Shown here piece after piece: positions 20,708-29,503 of a DNA stretch of 64,000 bases (its first letter is position 1; every line of letters begins with the position of its first letter). The DNA is from Ornithinimicrobium humiphilum (GTDB taxonomy: Bacteria > Actinomycetota > Actinomycetes > Actinomycetales > Dermatophilaceae): assembly GCF_006716885.1 (NCBI RefSeq), contig NZ_VFPU01000001.1:2232001-2296000 (forward strand), read 5' to 3'. Below the pieces are notes generated by a model. It saw only the letters and a program-made list of their open reading frames with translations. It was not told the DNA's origin and searched no databases. The translations under genes were made by a program, and so were the position numbers.

Positions 20708-22028
20708 TCAGTCGGTCCGCTCGGCCAGGACGACGACGGACTGCGCCTCGTCCTCGAGGTCGGCGTGCTCGGCCACCAGCTCACCACCGGCCTTGAGGTA
20801 CTCGAACACCACCAGCGCCTGGCCCGCGTACTCCGCGGCCTGCTCACCGGTGATCTCGAACGTCACCTCGACCGTGCCCGAGGCCGACTCCGGAACGAAC
20901 GTCGCCGACGCCACGATCCCGGTCGCCGAGCCATCAGCCACCACACGCACCTGACCATCCAGGGTGTACTCCACCCCCGGCGTCAGGTCCTCGTAGGCCA
21001 CCGTGTCCACCAGCGTCCCACCGGTGAACGGCACGACCTTGCCCTCCGAACCCGGCACCGACACCGTCGTGGCGATGCGCGGGTCCAGCTCCGGCTCCGG
21101 CTCGCTGACGGCGCAGGGCAGGTTGCCCATGAAGGTGTGGTGGTGCAGCTCGCCCGCACCGCGGCTGGTGAAGCTGCCGCCGGCGAAGATCTGCCCGTTG
21201 TGCGTGACGTTCGAGTCGAAGGTCACGTCGGAGTTGGGGACGTATCCCCCGAAGTTGTCCCGCTTGATGATCTTGCCCGCGACCTCGCTGTAGTCGAGGT
21301 AGTTCGGCTGGCTGGAGCTGAACCCGGAGGGGAACACCATCCCGCCGTCGCTCCGGACCTGGACGCGGGTCGCGAGCTCGGACCCGTACAGGCTGGAGAG
21401 GCAGGAGTTGGTCTGCTGCACCGGCTGGTCGAGGCAGCCGAAGTAGGCGGCGACCGGGCCGAGCTTGGTCTTCACGTTCCCCTCGGGCGTGGGGTTCGTG
21501 GACAGCTTCAAGGCCTCGAGGTCGAGGTTGCCCTGCTCGGAGCTGCCGTAGCTGTTGCTGACGCGGAGCCAGTCGCCGCGCGGGCCGCCCTTTCAGGCCA
21601 TCCACGCTCGCAAGCTTGGCGATCGCGCCGGACACGCCGGGGGCCCCCTCCATGGCCGGCATTCGTCACCGCGATGTTGCCGATCCCGACGAAGGACCGG
21701 CCAGGATGCGGACGGGGGTCGCCGTCGATCGTCGGGATGGCGCAGTCCCCCACCCCTGCCACCTTGTGGACCAGGGGGTAGTTCGACGAGGTCGCGGCGA
21801 TCGAGCCGAATGCGGCTATCGACCCCTCGATCTCGTTGTTGCCGAGCGTCGCATTTCCCTTGGCGACGATCGAGAACCCGTTGTTGGTGGCGAAGGGGTT
21901 GATGGTGGTGGTCTCCGCAGATGCAGAACCAGCTGCGGTCAGACCGCTCGCGACCAGCAACGCCGTCGTGGCGGAGGCCAGCATCTTCTTGATTCGTCCC
22001 GGTTTCGGGCGCGACAAATCGGGGGCAT
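20708..22028 (-). pseudogene. Choice-of-anchor A / VaFE surface protein, frameshifted
   Basis: Three reading frames together make one protein. Part 1 holds a signal peptide (MLASATTALLVASGLTAAGS) and a choice-of-anchor A domain (EIEGSIAAFGSIAATSSN). Part 2 is a short bridge (GVSGAIAKLASVDGLKG). Part 3 completes the domain and ends in a VaFE/T-Q-ester repeat (LVDTVAYEDLTPGVEY ... HADLEDEAQS), with the Thr and Gln expected for the ester bond. AGGAGAG sits 5 nt before ATG 22028, which is one base out of frame with part 1. Apparent indels are at C5 (22021-22025), G5 (21644-21648) and G3 (21588-21590). No LPXTG anchor is present. It may be decayed, misassembled or phase-variable. Confidence 0.6.
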
Positions 22029-22235
22029 GAATTCTCTCCTAGAAATTCAGAGGAGTCCGTCACGGGACTCGTTCTCCCACGCGCCGGTTGCGGCGCGCAG
22101 ACCTCTGCACGCAGACTCGTGCTCCACGACTCTACTGGAAGGTAACTCTCCACTTGCACGCCGGGTCGACGCGGCCTGCCGGGCAGGCGGCACGCATCAT
22201 CACGCGGGATGATGTCGATCAGGAACGGAGATGGA

Positions 22236-23084
22236 TCAGGCCCGGCGGGCCGACCACTCCATGTAGATACCGTTGTCCAGCAGCCGTGCCCAGGACGGTG
22301 CCGGCTTCTGCTGGAAGCCGAAGCTGCGGTAGAGGCTCTGCGCGCGCACGTTGTCCTCACCCACGTCGAGCCAGACGGTGGAGACCTGCGGCCGGGCCAG
22401 CGCCTGCTCGAGGAGCTGGCGCATGAGAAGGCGGCCCAGACCCTGACCACGACCCTCGCTCGCGACGACCATCCTCCGGACCTCCACCGCGGCCGTGGTG
22501 TCCTGCTGCTGCAGGCCGGCGAGGATGCCGAAGGCCAGCACGTGGTCGAGCCGGTCGACGAGCACCCAGTGCTCCATGTCAGGGTCCTCGAGCACGCGCC
22601 GGTGCCAGTCGGCACCGCCCTCCCCCAACCAGTGGCTGGTGTCGGCGGCCGTCTCGATGCGCACGACGGCGTCGAGGTCGCTTGGTCGCGTCGGCCGCAC
22701 GTAGGTGCCGACGACCACCCGGTCCCGGCGCGCGGGTCTCCGGCCGTGCGGGTTGCCGGAGACGCGCGGGCTCGAGACGACGAGCACCTCAAGCGTTTCG
22801 TCGCCGTCGTTGCGCAGCTGGTGGCGGGTGCGTGGCGCGACCTCCAGGCCGGACCCGGACGGGACCGGAACCGACGTCGACCCGAGCAGCATCGTGGCCT
22901 CGCCGGCGAGCACGAAGAAGAACTGCCGCACCCGGTCGTGGGCGTGCGCCCGGCTGCTCGTGCCGGGCGGGAGGACCTCCTGGGTCACCGAGAGGTCGTT
23001 GCGGTCCAGCAGGTGGAAGGCCTCGCACACGTCGTCCCAGGTGGTACGGCGCGCCGTCTCACGACTGATCGGCCCGTCTGCCAT
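22236..23084 (-). CDS. Cupin - GNAT fusion protein
   Basis: 282 residues. An N-terminal cupin spans about residues 35-105 (RAHAHDRVRQFFFVLAGEA holds the first metal motif; HQLRNDGDE lies in the second). A GNAT domain runs from about 128 to the end (RRMVVASEGRGQGLGRLLMRQLLE, then NVRAQSLYRSFGF). The pairing suggests a small-molecule sensor or binding domain attached to an N-acetyltransferase; the substrate is unknown. ATG 23084 has TAGCGT 6 nt upstream and no SD sequence, so it is probably leaderless. Confidence 0.8.
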   Translation of the reverse strand: MADGPISRETARRTTWDDVCEAFHLLDRNDLSVTQEVLPPGTSSRAHAHDRVRQFFFVLAGEATMLLGSTSVPVPSGSGLEVAPRTRHQLRNDGDETLEVLVVSSPRVSGNPHGRRPARRDRVVVGTYVRPTRPSDLDAVVRIETAADTSHWLGEGGADWHRRVLEDPDMEHWVLVDRLDHVLAFGILAGLQQQDTTAAVEVRRMVVASEGRGQGLGRLLMRQLLEQALARPQVSTVWLDVGEDNVRAQSLYRSFGFQQKPAPSWARLLDNGIYMEWSARRA

Positions 23085-23090
23085 GGGGTG

Positions 23091-23096
23091 ACGCTA
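23091..23096 (-). promoter_or_regulatory. -10 hexamer TAGCGT, leaderless start at 23084
   Basis: The TANNNT hexamer lies 6 nt before the ATG, in the gap after ispG. Confidence 0.5.
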
Positions 23097-23138
23097 CCGC
23101 AGCCCGGCCAGGGTGCGTCCGGCGGTCCCAGGAGGGGA

Positions 23139-24314
23139 TCAGCCGACGACGACGTCCGGCGTGCCGCCCGCCTCGGGCAGCTCGCCGCGCGACTCCATCT
23201 CCTCCGCGATGCGCATGGCCTCCTCGATGAGCGTCTCGACGATCTGCGACTCGGGGACGGTCTTGATGACCTCGCCCTTGACGAAGATCTGGCCCTTGCC
23301 GTTGCCGGAGGCGACGCCGAGGTCGGCCTCGCGAGCCTCGCCCGGACCGTTGACGACGCAGCCCATGACGGCGACGCGCAGCGGCACCTCCATGCCCTCC
23401 AGGCCGGCGGTCACCTCCTCGGCCAGGGTGTAGACGTCGACCTGGGCGCGGCCGCACGACGGGCAGGAGACGATCTCGAGCTTGCGCGGCTTGAGGTTGA
23501 GGCTCTGCAGGATCTGGTTGCCGACCTTGACCTCCTCCACCGGTGGGGCCGACAGGGAGACGCGGATGGTGTCGCCGATGCCCTTGGAGAGCAGTGCACC
23601 GAAGGCGACCGAGGACTTGATGGTGCCCTGGAAGGCCGGCCCGGCCTCGGTCACGCCGAGGTGCAGCGGCCAGTCGCCCCGCTCGGCGAGCATCTCGTAG
23701 GCGCGCACCATGACGACCGGGTCGTTGTGCTTGACCGAGATCTTGAAGTCGTGGAAGTCGTGCTCCTCGAAGAGGCTCGCCTCCCACACCGCCGACTCGA
23801 CGAGGGCCTCGGCGGTCGGCTTGCCGTACTTGTCGAGCAGCCGCTTGTCGAGGGAGCCGGCGTTGACGCCGATCCGGATCGAGACCCCGGCGTCCTTGGC
23901 TGCGCGGGCGATCTCCTTGACCTGGTCGTCGAACTTGCGGATGTTGCCGGGGTTGACGCGGACCGCCGCGCAGCCGGCGTCGATCGCGGCGAAGACGTAC
24001 TTGGGCTGGAAGTGGATGTCGGCGATGACCGGGATCTGCGACTTGCGGGCGATGGCCGGCAGCGCCTCCGCGTCGTCCTGGCTCGGGCAGGCCACGCGGA
24101 CGATGTCGCAGCCGGCGGCGGTGAGCTCGGCGATCTGCTGCAACGTCGCGTTGACGTCCGTGGTCGGGGTGGTCGTCATCGACTGCACCGAGATCGGGGC
24201 GTCTCCACCGACCTCGACCTTGCCTACCCGGATCTTCCGGCTCTGCCGTCGCGGGGCGAGGACCGGGGCCGGGGCGGACGGCATACCGAGGGAGATGGGG
24301 GTGCCAGCAGTCAT
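23139..24314 (-). CDS. ispG: (E)-4-hydroxy-3-methylbut-2-enyl-diphosphate synthase
   Basis: 391 residues. IspG carries out the penultimate step of the MEP isoprenoid pathway using a [4Fe-4S] cluster. The barrel shows [12 protein letters not shown] and [13 protein letters not shown]; the C-terminal domain carries the cluster motifs [10 protein letters not shown] and [11 protein letters not shown], with the Glu that ligates iron. It lies downstream of dxr and rip, but GATACT 7 nt before the ATG points to its own leaderless transcript as well. Confidence 0.95.
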   Translation of the reverse strand: MTAGTPISLGMPSAPAPVLAPRRQSRKIRVGKVEVGGDAPISVQSMTTTPTTDVNATLQQIAELTAAGCDIVRVACPSQDDAEALPAIARKSQIPVIADIHFQPKYVFAAIDAGCAAVRVNPGNIRKFDDQVKEIARAAKDAGVSIRIGVNAGSLDKRLLDKYGKPTAEALVESAVWEASLFEEHDFHDFKISVKHNDPVVMVRAYEMLAERGDWPLHLGVTEAGPAFQGTIKSSVAFGALLSKGIGDTIRVSLSAPPVEEVKVGNQILQSLNLKPRKLEIVSCPSCGRAQVDVYTLAEEVTAGLEGMEVPLRVAVMGCVVNGPGEAREADLGVASGNGKGQIFVKGEVIKTVPESQIVETLIEEAMRIAEEMESRGELPEAGGTPDVVVG

Positions 24315-24321
24315 GCCGTCC

Positions 24322-24327
24322 AGTATC
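24322..24327 (-). promoter_or_regulatory. -10 hexamer GATACT, leaderless start of ispG
   Basis: A 7-nt spacer to ATG 24314. It lies in the 31-bp gap after the rip stop. Confidence 0.45.
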
Positions 24328-24345
24328 GCAGGCCCAGCCTGGGTG

Positions 24346-25665
24346 TCAGCCGAGACTGATCGGCTTGACGATGTCGGCGTAGATGAGCAGCGCGGTCATG
24401 CCCAGCAGGCTGATCGCGACGGCATAGGCGACGGGCAGCGCCGCGGCGGTGTCGACGGGGCCGGGCGCGGGGCGGTTGCGCAGGCGGGCCCAGGTCTTCT
24501 TCACGCCCTCCCACAGCGCCCCGGCGATGTGGCCGCCGTCCAGCGGCAGCAGGGGTATGAGGTTGAACACGAAGAGCGCCATGTTGAGCGAGGCGATGAG
24601 CGAGAGCAGCACCCACAATCGGTCCCCCACGCCCTGGGTGAGGTCGCCGAGACCGCCGGAGGCCACGTCCCCGGCCACCCGACCGACGCCGACGACCGAC
24701 ATCGGTCCCTCGGGGTCGCGGTCCTCGGTGCCGAAGGCGGCCTGGGAGACGTCGACGAGCCGCTGGGGAAGCGTGATCACGATGCGCGCGGTCTGGACGA
24801 ACATGTCGCCGACGAAGGCGGGCACGTCGGTGATCGGCTGCGGCTGGTACTCGAAGGTGGGCGTGGCCCCGAGGAATCCGACCTCGCCCCACACGAGCTC
24901 GCCCTCGTCGTCGAGCTGGTACTCGCCCTCCGGGGTGACCAGCGGCCGCTCGCGCATGACGAGGTCGGCCACGAGCGTCTCCTCGCGGCCGTCGCGCTCG
25001 ACGGTGAAGGTGGCCTGCTCGCCGGCGTTCTGGATGGCGTACGTGGTCTCGGGCCAGGTGGAGACGGCGCGCCCGTCGACGGCGACGATCGTGTCGCCCT
25101 CCTGGAAGCCGGCCGCGAGCGCCGGCGAGGGGTCCTTGCCGGTGCAGTCGTCGTCGGCCACGTCGGTGTTGGCGCACTGCGCCACCGTGGCGACGGTGGG
25201 CGTGAGGACGCCGATGCCGTGGACCGTCAGCAGCAGGGTGACGAGCACGGTGGCGATGACCAGGTTCATCAGCGGCCCGCCGGCCATGATGACCAGCCGC
25301 TGCCACACCGGGAGGCGGTAGAAGACGCGGTGCTCGTCGCCCGGGGTCACCTCGTCGAGGCTGTCCTGCCTGGCCTGCTCGATCATCTGGTGGAACGGGT
25401 TGGAGGTGGCGCGTCGCAGCTTGCCGCCGTCGGAGGCCCGGGGCGGGAACATCCCGATCATCCGCACGTAGCCGCCCAGGGGGACGGCCTTGAGGCCGTA
25501 CTCGGTCTCGCCGCGCCGGGTCGACCACACGGTGGGGCCGAAGCCGACCATGTACTGGGTGGTCTTGACGCCGAACTTCTTGGCCGGCACCAGGTGCCCG
25601 ACCTCGTGCAGCGCGATCGACAGCGCGATGCCGACGACGATCACGAGGACGCCGAGCAGGTACAT
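24346..25665 (-). CDS. rip: Site-2 (M50) RIP metalloprotease, Rip1/RseP-like
   Basis: 439 residues; cleaves anti-sigma factors or other membrane proteins within the bilayer. HEVGH at about residues 20-24 binds zinc. A PDZ domain follows ([19 protein letters not shown] at about 165-185). The second zinc motif is [12 protein letters not shown] near residue 370. Four hydrophobic segments are visible. The start was set at ATG 25665, which overlaps the dxr stop by one base; GTG 25668 has a better SD spacing (GGAGG, 7 nt). The dxr-rip-ispG order is conserved in actinobacteria. Confidence 0.93.
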   Translation of the reverse strand: MYLLGVLVIVVGIALSIALHEVGHLVPAKKFGVKTTQYMVGFGPTVWSTRRGETEYGLKAVPLGGYVRMIGMFPPRASDGGKLRRATSNPFHQMIEQARQDSLDEVTPGDEHRVFYRLPVWQRLVIMAGGPLMNLVIATVLVTLLLTVHGIGVLTPTVATVAQCANTDVADDDCTGKDPSPALAAGFQEGDTIVAVDGRAVSTWPETTYAIQNAGEQATFTVERDGREETLVADLVMRERPLVTPEGEYQLDDEGELVWGEVGFLGATPTFEYQPQPITDVPAFVGDMFVQTARIVITLPQRLVDVSQAAFGTEDRDPEGPMSVVGVGRVAGDVASGGLGDLTQGVGDRLWVLLSLIASLNMALFVFNLIPLLPLDGGHIAGALWEGVKKTWARLRNRPAPGPVDTAAALPVAYAVAISLLGMTALLIYADIVKPISLG

Positions 25666-26906
25666 CACCGGAGGGCCTCCTGCCCGGTCTCGGAGGTCGC
25701 CCGGATCCGGGCGGCCGCGGTCGTGCGTGCCCACGCGTCGGCGGCGAGCACGTGCTCCACGGTGAGTTCAACCGACGAGCCCCGGACGGAGTTCCCGGCG
25801 CCGGAGGCGTGCTCGTCGACGACCTGCTCGACGACGCCGACGATGTCGAGGAAGCCGATGCGGCCGTCGTGGAAGGCCGCGACGGCCTCCTCGTTGGCGG
25901 CGTTGTAGACAGCCGGGAAGGTCCCGCCCTCACGGCCCACACGCTCGGCCAGCCGCACGGCCGGGAAGGTCTCGTGGTCGAGCGGGTGGAACTCCCAGGT
26001 GCTGGCCGTGCTCCAGTCGCACGGGACGTCGACGTCCTCGAGCCGGTCGGGCCAGGAGAGCCCCAGGCCGATCGGCACGAGCATCCGGGGCGGGCCCATC
26101 TGCGCCAGCGTCGACCCGTCGTGGAACTCCACCATGGAGTGGATCTGCTGCTGGGGGTGGACCACGACGTCGATGCGGTCGAACGGCACGTCGAAGAGCA
26201 GGTGGGCCTCGATGACCTCCAGGCCCTTGTTGACCAGGGTGGCGGAGTTGGTGGTGATGACCAGGCCCATGGCGAAGTTGGGGTGTCGCAGCGCGTCGGC
26301 GGGCGTGACGCGGGCGAGCTCTTCACGGGTGCGCCCGCGGAAGGGACCGCCGCTCGCGGTGAGCACCAGCCGGCGCACCTCCTCGGCGCGGCCCCCGCGC
26401 AGGCACTGGGCGATGGCGCTGTGCTCGGAGTCGACCGGGACGATCTGCCCGGGTTTCGCCGCGGCGTGCACGATCGGCCCGCCCACGATGAGCGACTCCT
26501 TGTTGGCCAGGGCCAGCGTGCTGCCGGCGGCGAGCGCGGTTAGGGTCGGGCGCAGGCCGATGCTGCCGGTGATGCCGTTGAGCACGACGTCGGCGCCGTT
26601 GCCCGCGAGCTGCTCGGCCGCCTCGGGCCCGACGACGACCTCCGGGCGGTATGCCGTGCGACCGGCGGCCCGGGCCGTCTCGACCAGGGCGTCGTGCAGC
26701 TGCCGGACCGTGTCCTCGTCGTCGCGCGCGACCGCGACCTGCTCGACCTCGAGCTCGACCGCCTGCCGGGCCAGCAGCCCGACGTCGCTGCCGCCGGCCG
26801 ACAGGGCACGCACCCGGAAACGCTCCGGGTGGGCCTGCACGACCTGGATGGCCTGGGTGCCGATGGACCCGGTCGACCCCAGGATGGTCACGCTGCGCTG
26901 GCTCAC
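25665..26906 (-). CDS. dxr: 1-deoxy-D-xylulose 5-phosphate reductoisomerase
   Basis: 413 residues. Dxr converts DXP to MEP with NADPH, the first committed step of the MEP pathway. The NADPH loop is ILGSTGSIGTQA at the N-terminus; NKESLIVGG, VDSEHSAIAQCL (metal and substrate) and SGGPFRG follow. GTG 26906 overlaps the stop of the upstream EspG-like gene (GTGA). In addition CACAAT lies 6 nt upstream, so both coupled translation and a leaderless transcript are possible. Confidence 0.95.
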   Translation of the reverse strand: MSQRSVTILGSTGSIGTQAIQVVQAHPERFRVRALSAGGSDVGLLARQAVELEVEQVAVARDDEDTVRQLHDALVETARAAGRTAYRPEVVVGPEAAEQLAGNGADVVLNGITGSIGLRPTLTALAAGSTLALANKESLIVGGPIVHAAAKPGQIVPVDSEHSAIAQCLRGGRAEEVRRLVLTASGGPFRGRTREELARVTPADALRHPNFAMGLVITTNSATLVNKGLEVIEAHLLFDVPFDRIDVVVHPQQQIHSMVEFHDGSTLAQMGPPRMLVPIGLGLSWPDRLEDVDVPCDWSTASTWEFHPLDHETFPAVRLAERVGREGGTFPAVYNAANEEAVAAFHDGRIGFLDIVGVVEQVVDEHASGAGNSVRGSSVELTVEHVLAADAWARTTAAARIRATSETGQEALR

Positions 26907-27784
26907 CCGGTCATTGTGCCCTGCCCTCCTGCTCCTTCCGTGCCTTCCGTGGTTTCGCTCCCGCGGACCGACCCGGCGATCGCGGAGCGTGCCCAGCGGC
27001 GGACCCACCCCGGGTCCACGGCGTCGAAGATCATCTGCCGCGGCAGCGGGCGTCCGGGGTGGACGAGCGCCACCCAGCACCCGCGTGGGCCGAGCGCGAC
27101 CAGGTGGTGGGGGGCGCCGGCGTCCTCGCCCTCGTCGTCGTGGTCGCCGTCGTGGTCGCCGTCGTGGTCGTCCTCGGGCCCGTGGCGCAGCTCGGCCAGC
27201 TCGGCCAGCACGGTGGGGTGCCCGAGAGCCGTGGGCAGGTCCTCCCCTGTCGCGCGGACGACCCGGTCGGGACCCGTCACCGGCGCGGCGTCGTCGGGCA
27301 CGACCCCGGCGGCCACCCAGGCGTCGACCTCGGCGCTGTCCAGGACCAGCGCGAGGTGGTGCGCGCCCCCGTCGCCGAGGTCCTCGACGCAGGCTGCGTC
27401 GCCCAGGACGTGCACGAGCCGGGTGCTGCGCCGCGCGGGAGGCGCCACCGTGGTGCACTCGACGACGAGCACGACGTCGGCACCGAGCCGGACGTCGAGC
27501 ACGGTGGTCATCAGGACCCCCACGTCGTCGTCCTCGCCGAGACGGCCGTCGGCGCCGAGAAGACCACGGGCGACGAGCGACCGGCGGGCCTGGTCCCGGG
27601 CGGCCTGCTCGGCGGGGTCGTCCGAGCCGGGCCCCTCCGGCCGCTCGCCCAGCGAGCGCAGGTGCTCCTCCTCGAGGACCGCCAGCTCGAGGTCGGTCAC
27701 CACGACAGGGCCGAGCGACACGGACTCCTGCTCGGTGCCGGGGATCGACCCGGGGTCGGAGGCGTCGCCGAGGGCCGCGCTCAT
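26903..27784 (-). CDS. EspG-like type VII secretion-associated protein (tentative)
   Basis: 293 residues. LGPVVVTDLELAVLEEEHL, ARRSLVARGLLGADGRL and VGVLMTTVLDVRLGADV recall the layout of EspG-like ESX chaperones, but the similarity is weak and judged by eye. An acidic-His stretch (DDHDGDHDGDHDDEGED) near residue 215 is coded by a 12-bp tandem repeat. No signal peptide or membrane segment. ATG 27784 overlaps the stop of the preceding gene (ATGA), and its own stop overlaps the dxr start (GTGA). It is the third member of a type-VII-like trio. Confidence 0.45.
   Translation of the reverse strand: MSAALGDASDPGSIPGTEQESVSLGPVVVTDLELAVLEEEHLRSLGERPEGPGSDDPAEQAARDQARRSLVARGLLGADGRLGEDDDVGVLMTTVLDVRLGADVVLVVECTTVAPPARRSTRLVHVLGDAACVEDLGDGGAHHLALVLDSAEVDAWVAAGVVPDDAAPVTGPDRVVRATGEDLPTALGHPTVLAELAELRHGPEDDHDGDHDGDHDDEGEDAGAPHHLVALGPRGCWVALVHPGRPLPRQMIFDAVDPGWVRRWARSAIAGSVRGSETTEGTEGAGGQGTMTG
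26913..26918 (-). promoter_or_regulatory. Possible -10 CACAAT, leaderless start of dxr
   Basis: The hexamer lies 6 nt before GTG 26906, inside the last codons of the upstream gene. Confidence 0.4.
27137..27172. repeat. 12-bp tandem repeat coding for Asp-His-Asp-Gly
   Basis: Three near-identical copies of gtcgtggtcgcc (27137, 27149, 27161) inside the EspG-like gene. They give a repeated DHDG on the coding strand. Confidence 0.75.
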
Positions 27785-29055
27785 GCGGTGCTCCCGACGG
27801 GCGGGGCGGTGCCCGGCGCGACCGGCGGGGTGACCGGCTGCTCCGGCTGCGTCGGCCGGCCCCGGTCCCTGCGGACGCGGTCGCGCAATCGAGACAGCCC
27901 GGAGCCGACCCGGTCCCGCGCCCGCCTCGCCAGATCGGTGCCACCGGTCCAGGCCCGACCGGCGGCGTCCCGGGTCCCGGTCCACGCCCGGCCGCCCACC
28001 CGACGTGCACCCGACCAGCCGCGCGAGGCGAGGCGTCCGAGCCGGTGGCGGTTGTCGTAGATCCAGTTGCCGGTCATCCACGCCCCGTAGACCGCCATCG
28101 CACCGGCGCCGACCACGGCGGCCGGAGCCGTGATCGGGAGGAAGACGACGAGGCCGACCCCCACCACCCCGGCGGCCGCCAGGCCACGCGTCACACCGCC
28201 CCGCCAACCGTCGTAGCCGCCGCCGGTCCACAGGGTGTATCCGGCGTCGGCGAGGGCCACCACGGGGACGAGCCTGCCGAAGTGTCGCACCGCGGCGCCG
28301 AACGGCATCTTCCCGACCGGGAGGGTCTCCGATGGTTTCGGGCTTCGGAAGCGCGCGACGTTCTTCTTGAGCCGCTCGTCCATCTGGTGCCGGGTCCGCG
28401 GCGCTTCCTGGTCGCCCACCCGGCGCAACCGGCGGCCGGCGTCGGCGATCGCTTCGACGGCCAGCACCTGGCCAGCGCTTCGGGTCACGCGGGAAACGGC
28501 ACCGACGACGACAGCGAGATTCAAGGCCAGCTCGGACAGGGAGGCGCGCAGCTCCTCCAGCAACCGCGTGACCCACCGCCGCACCTCCTGGAAGGCCTCC
28601 ACGGCTGCGGCCACGGCCCGCCGGTGCCAGCGCGACTCCTCCTCGAGCTCGCGCAGCCGGACCGTCCGGACCAGCGCGTCCGCGTCGGACAGCGCGCCGT
28701 AGGCAGCCAGGCGGGCCCGGGCGAGGTCGACCTCCTCCGCCAGCCGCTGGTGGCGGCGCACGACCACCGCCTGCTCGCGCGCCGTCCCCGCCAGCAGGTC
28801 CAGGCAGGCCGCGGCCCGGCCCACCGGCTCCCTCGTCCGGCCGACGGCAGCACCCGTGCTGGCGCGGCACCTGGCCTGCTCGATGGCCGCGAGACCGCTC
28901 CAGCCGGCCGGGCCCGGCTCGGCGACCGCCGTCGCGGTCGCGTCGAGCTCCGCCGCCAGCCGCCGCAGACCGGCGGCGACCTCCTCCAGCGCGTCGGGGT
29001 CGCAGGCCAGCACCGCGGCCGCGCCACCCTCGTCGTGGGCCGGCAGTGTGCTCAC
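27781..29055 (-). CDS. WXG-like coiled-coil protein with C-terminal membrane segments
   Basis: 424 residues, not a family I can name. Residues 1 to about 210 are alpha-helical and Ala/Leu/Glu/Arg-rich, like the helical bundle of large type VII (ESX/LXG) substrates; GPAGWSGLAAIEQ near residue 50 carries a W-x-G. Two adjacent hydrophobic helices follow (LAAAGVVGVGLVVFLPITA and VVGAGAMAVYGAW), then a basic, Pro-rich tail with repeated ARRAWTGTRDAAGR-like units. No enzyme motif is visible. GTG 29055 overlaps the upstream stop (GTGA). It could be a secreted or pore-forming effector. Confidence 0.5.
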   Translation of the reverse strand: MSTLPAHDEGGAAAVLACDPDALEEVAAGLRRLAAELDATATAVAEPGPAGWSGLAAIEQARCRASTGAAVGRTREPVGRAAACLDLLAGTAREQAVVVRRHQRLAEEVDLARARLAAYGALSDADALVRTVRLRELEEESRWHRRAVAAAVEAFQEVRRWVTRLLEELRASLSELALNLAVVVGAVSRVTRSAGQVLAVEAIADAGRRLRRVGDQEAPRTRHQMDERLKKNVARFRSPKPSETLPVGKMPFGAAVRHFGRLVPVVALADAGYTLWTGGGYDGWRGGVTRGLAAAGVVGVGLVVFLPITAPAAVVGAGAMAVYGAWMTGNWIYDNRHRLGRLASRGWSGARRVGGRAWTGTRDAAGRAWTGGTDLARRARDRVGSGLSRLRDRVRRDRGRPTQPEQPVTPPVAPGTAPPVGSTA

Positions 29056-29354
29056 GACGCCCACCGGCCGGCCAGCGTCTCCTCGAGCGTCCGGTAGGCG
29101 ACCACCGCCTGACGCGTCTGCTCCGCGACCTCGGCGACGACCGCACCTCCCGTCCCGACCGCCCGGGAGAAATCCGTGCCGAGACCGGCGAGCGCGCCCG
29201 CCAGCTCGGACGGGCCCACCGCCTCACCAGCGCGCGAGCAGAGCCCGGCCAGCGTCGAGGCCAGGCCCTCGAGCGTCCCCGCGGCGGACTCCAGCTGCCG
29301 CGCCCCCGCCGTCAGGGCACCGTCGTGGACCTCCACGTGCGCCGCTCCCCCCAT
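29052..29354 (-). CDS. Small ESX/WXG100-like protein
   Basis: 100 residues, predicted all-helical with a Gly/Pro turn near residue 47 (VGPSELAG), the size and hairpin layout of WXG100 proteins. No W-x-G is present at the turn. The C-terminus contains YRTLE, which fits the YxxxD/E type VII export motif. ATG 29354 has GGAGG 7 nt upstream. It is the first gene of a run of overlapping genes: this gene, the 424-residue protein, the EspG-like protein, dxr, rip. Confidence 0.55.
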   Translation of the reverse strand: MGGAAHVEVHDGALTAGARQLESAAGTLEGLASTLAGLCSRAGEAVGPSELAGALAGLGTDFSRAVGTGGAVVAEVAEQTRQAVVAYRTLEETLAGRWAS

Positions 29355-29405
29355 GGGGCCTCCTCCCCGGTGCGCCCCGGGACGGTCGCCCGGCGCGTGG
29401 GGACG

Positions 29406-29411
29406 ACCCTA
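29406..29411 (-). promoter_or_regulatory. -10 TAGGGT upstream of the type-VII-like trio
   Basis: The hexamer lies about 51 nt before ATG 29354. No convincing -35 is seen. It could drive the trio and dxr-rip. Confidence 0.35.
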
Positions 29412-29425
29412 GGAGAACGGGCGGA

Positions 29426-29455
29426 CGCCCGGCCGGAGTTGTCCACAGCCGGGCG
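29426..29455 (-). terminator. Hairpin after prpE
   Basis: An 8-bp perfect stem (CGCCCGGC / GCCGGGCG) with a 14-nt loop, about 50 bp after the prpE stop. Confidence 0.35.
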
Positions 29456-29503
29456 CCCGGTCTCGGGGACCCGCATCGCCCCGTGCCGCGTCGACCGCGT
29501 CGT

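Noticed and set aside
22015..22017. TTG 22017 as the true start of the adhesin-like gene
   Set aside because: It has no SD sequence, whereas ATG 22028 has AGGAGAG at 5 nt but is one base out of frame. A frameshift at the C5 run explains both better.
22029..22235. Small gene in the 207-bp gap upstream of the adhesin-like gene
   Set aside because: No frame has a start with an SD or leaderless promoter and plausible codon use; it is probably a promoter region.
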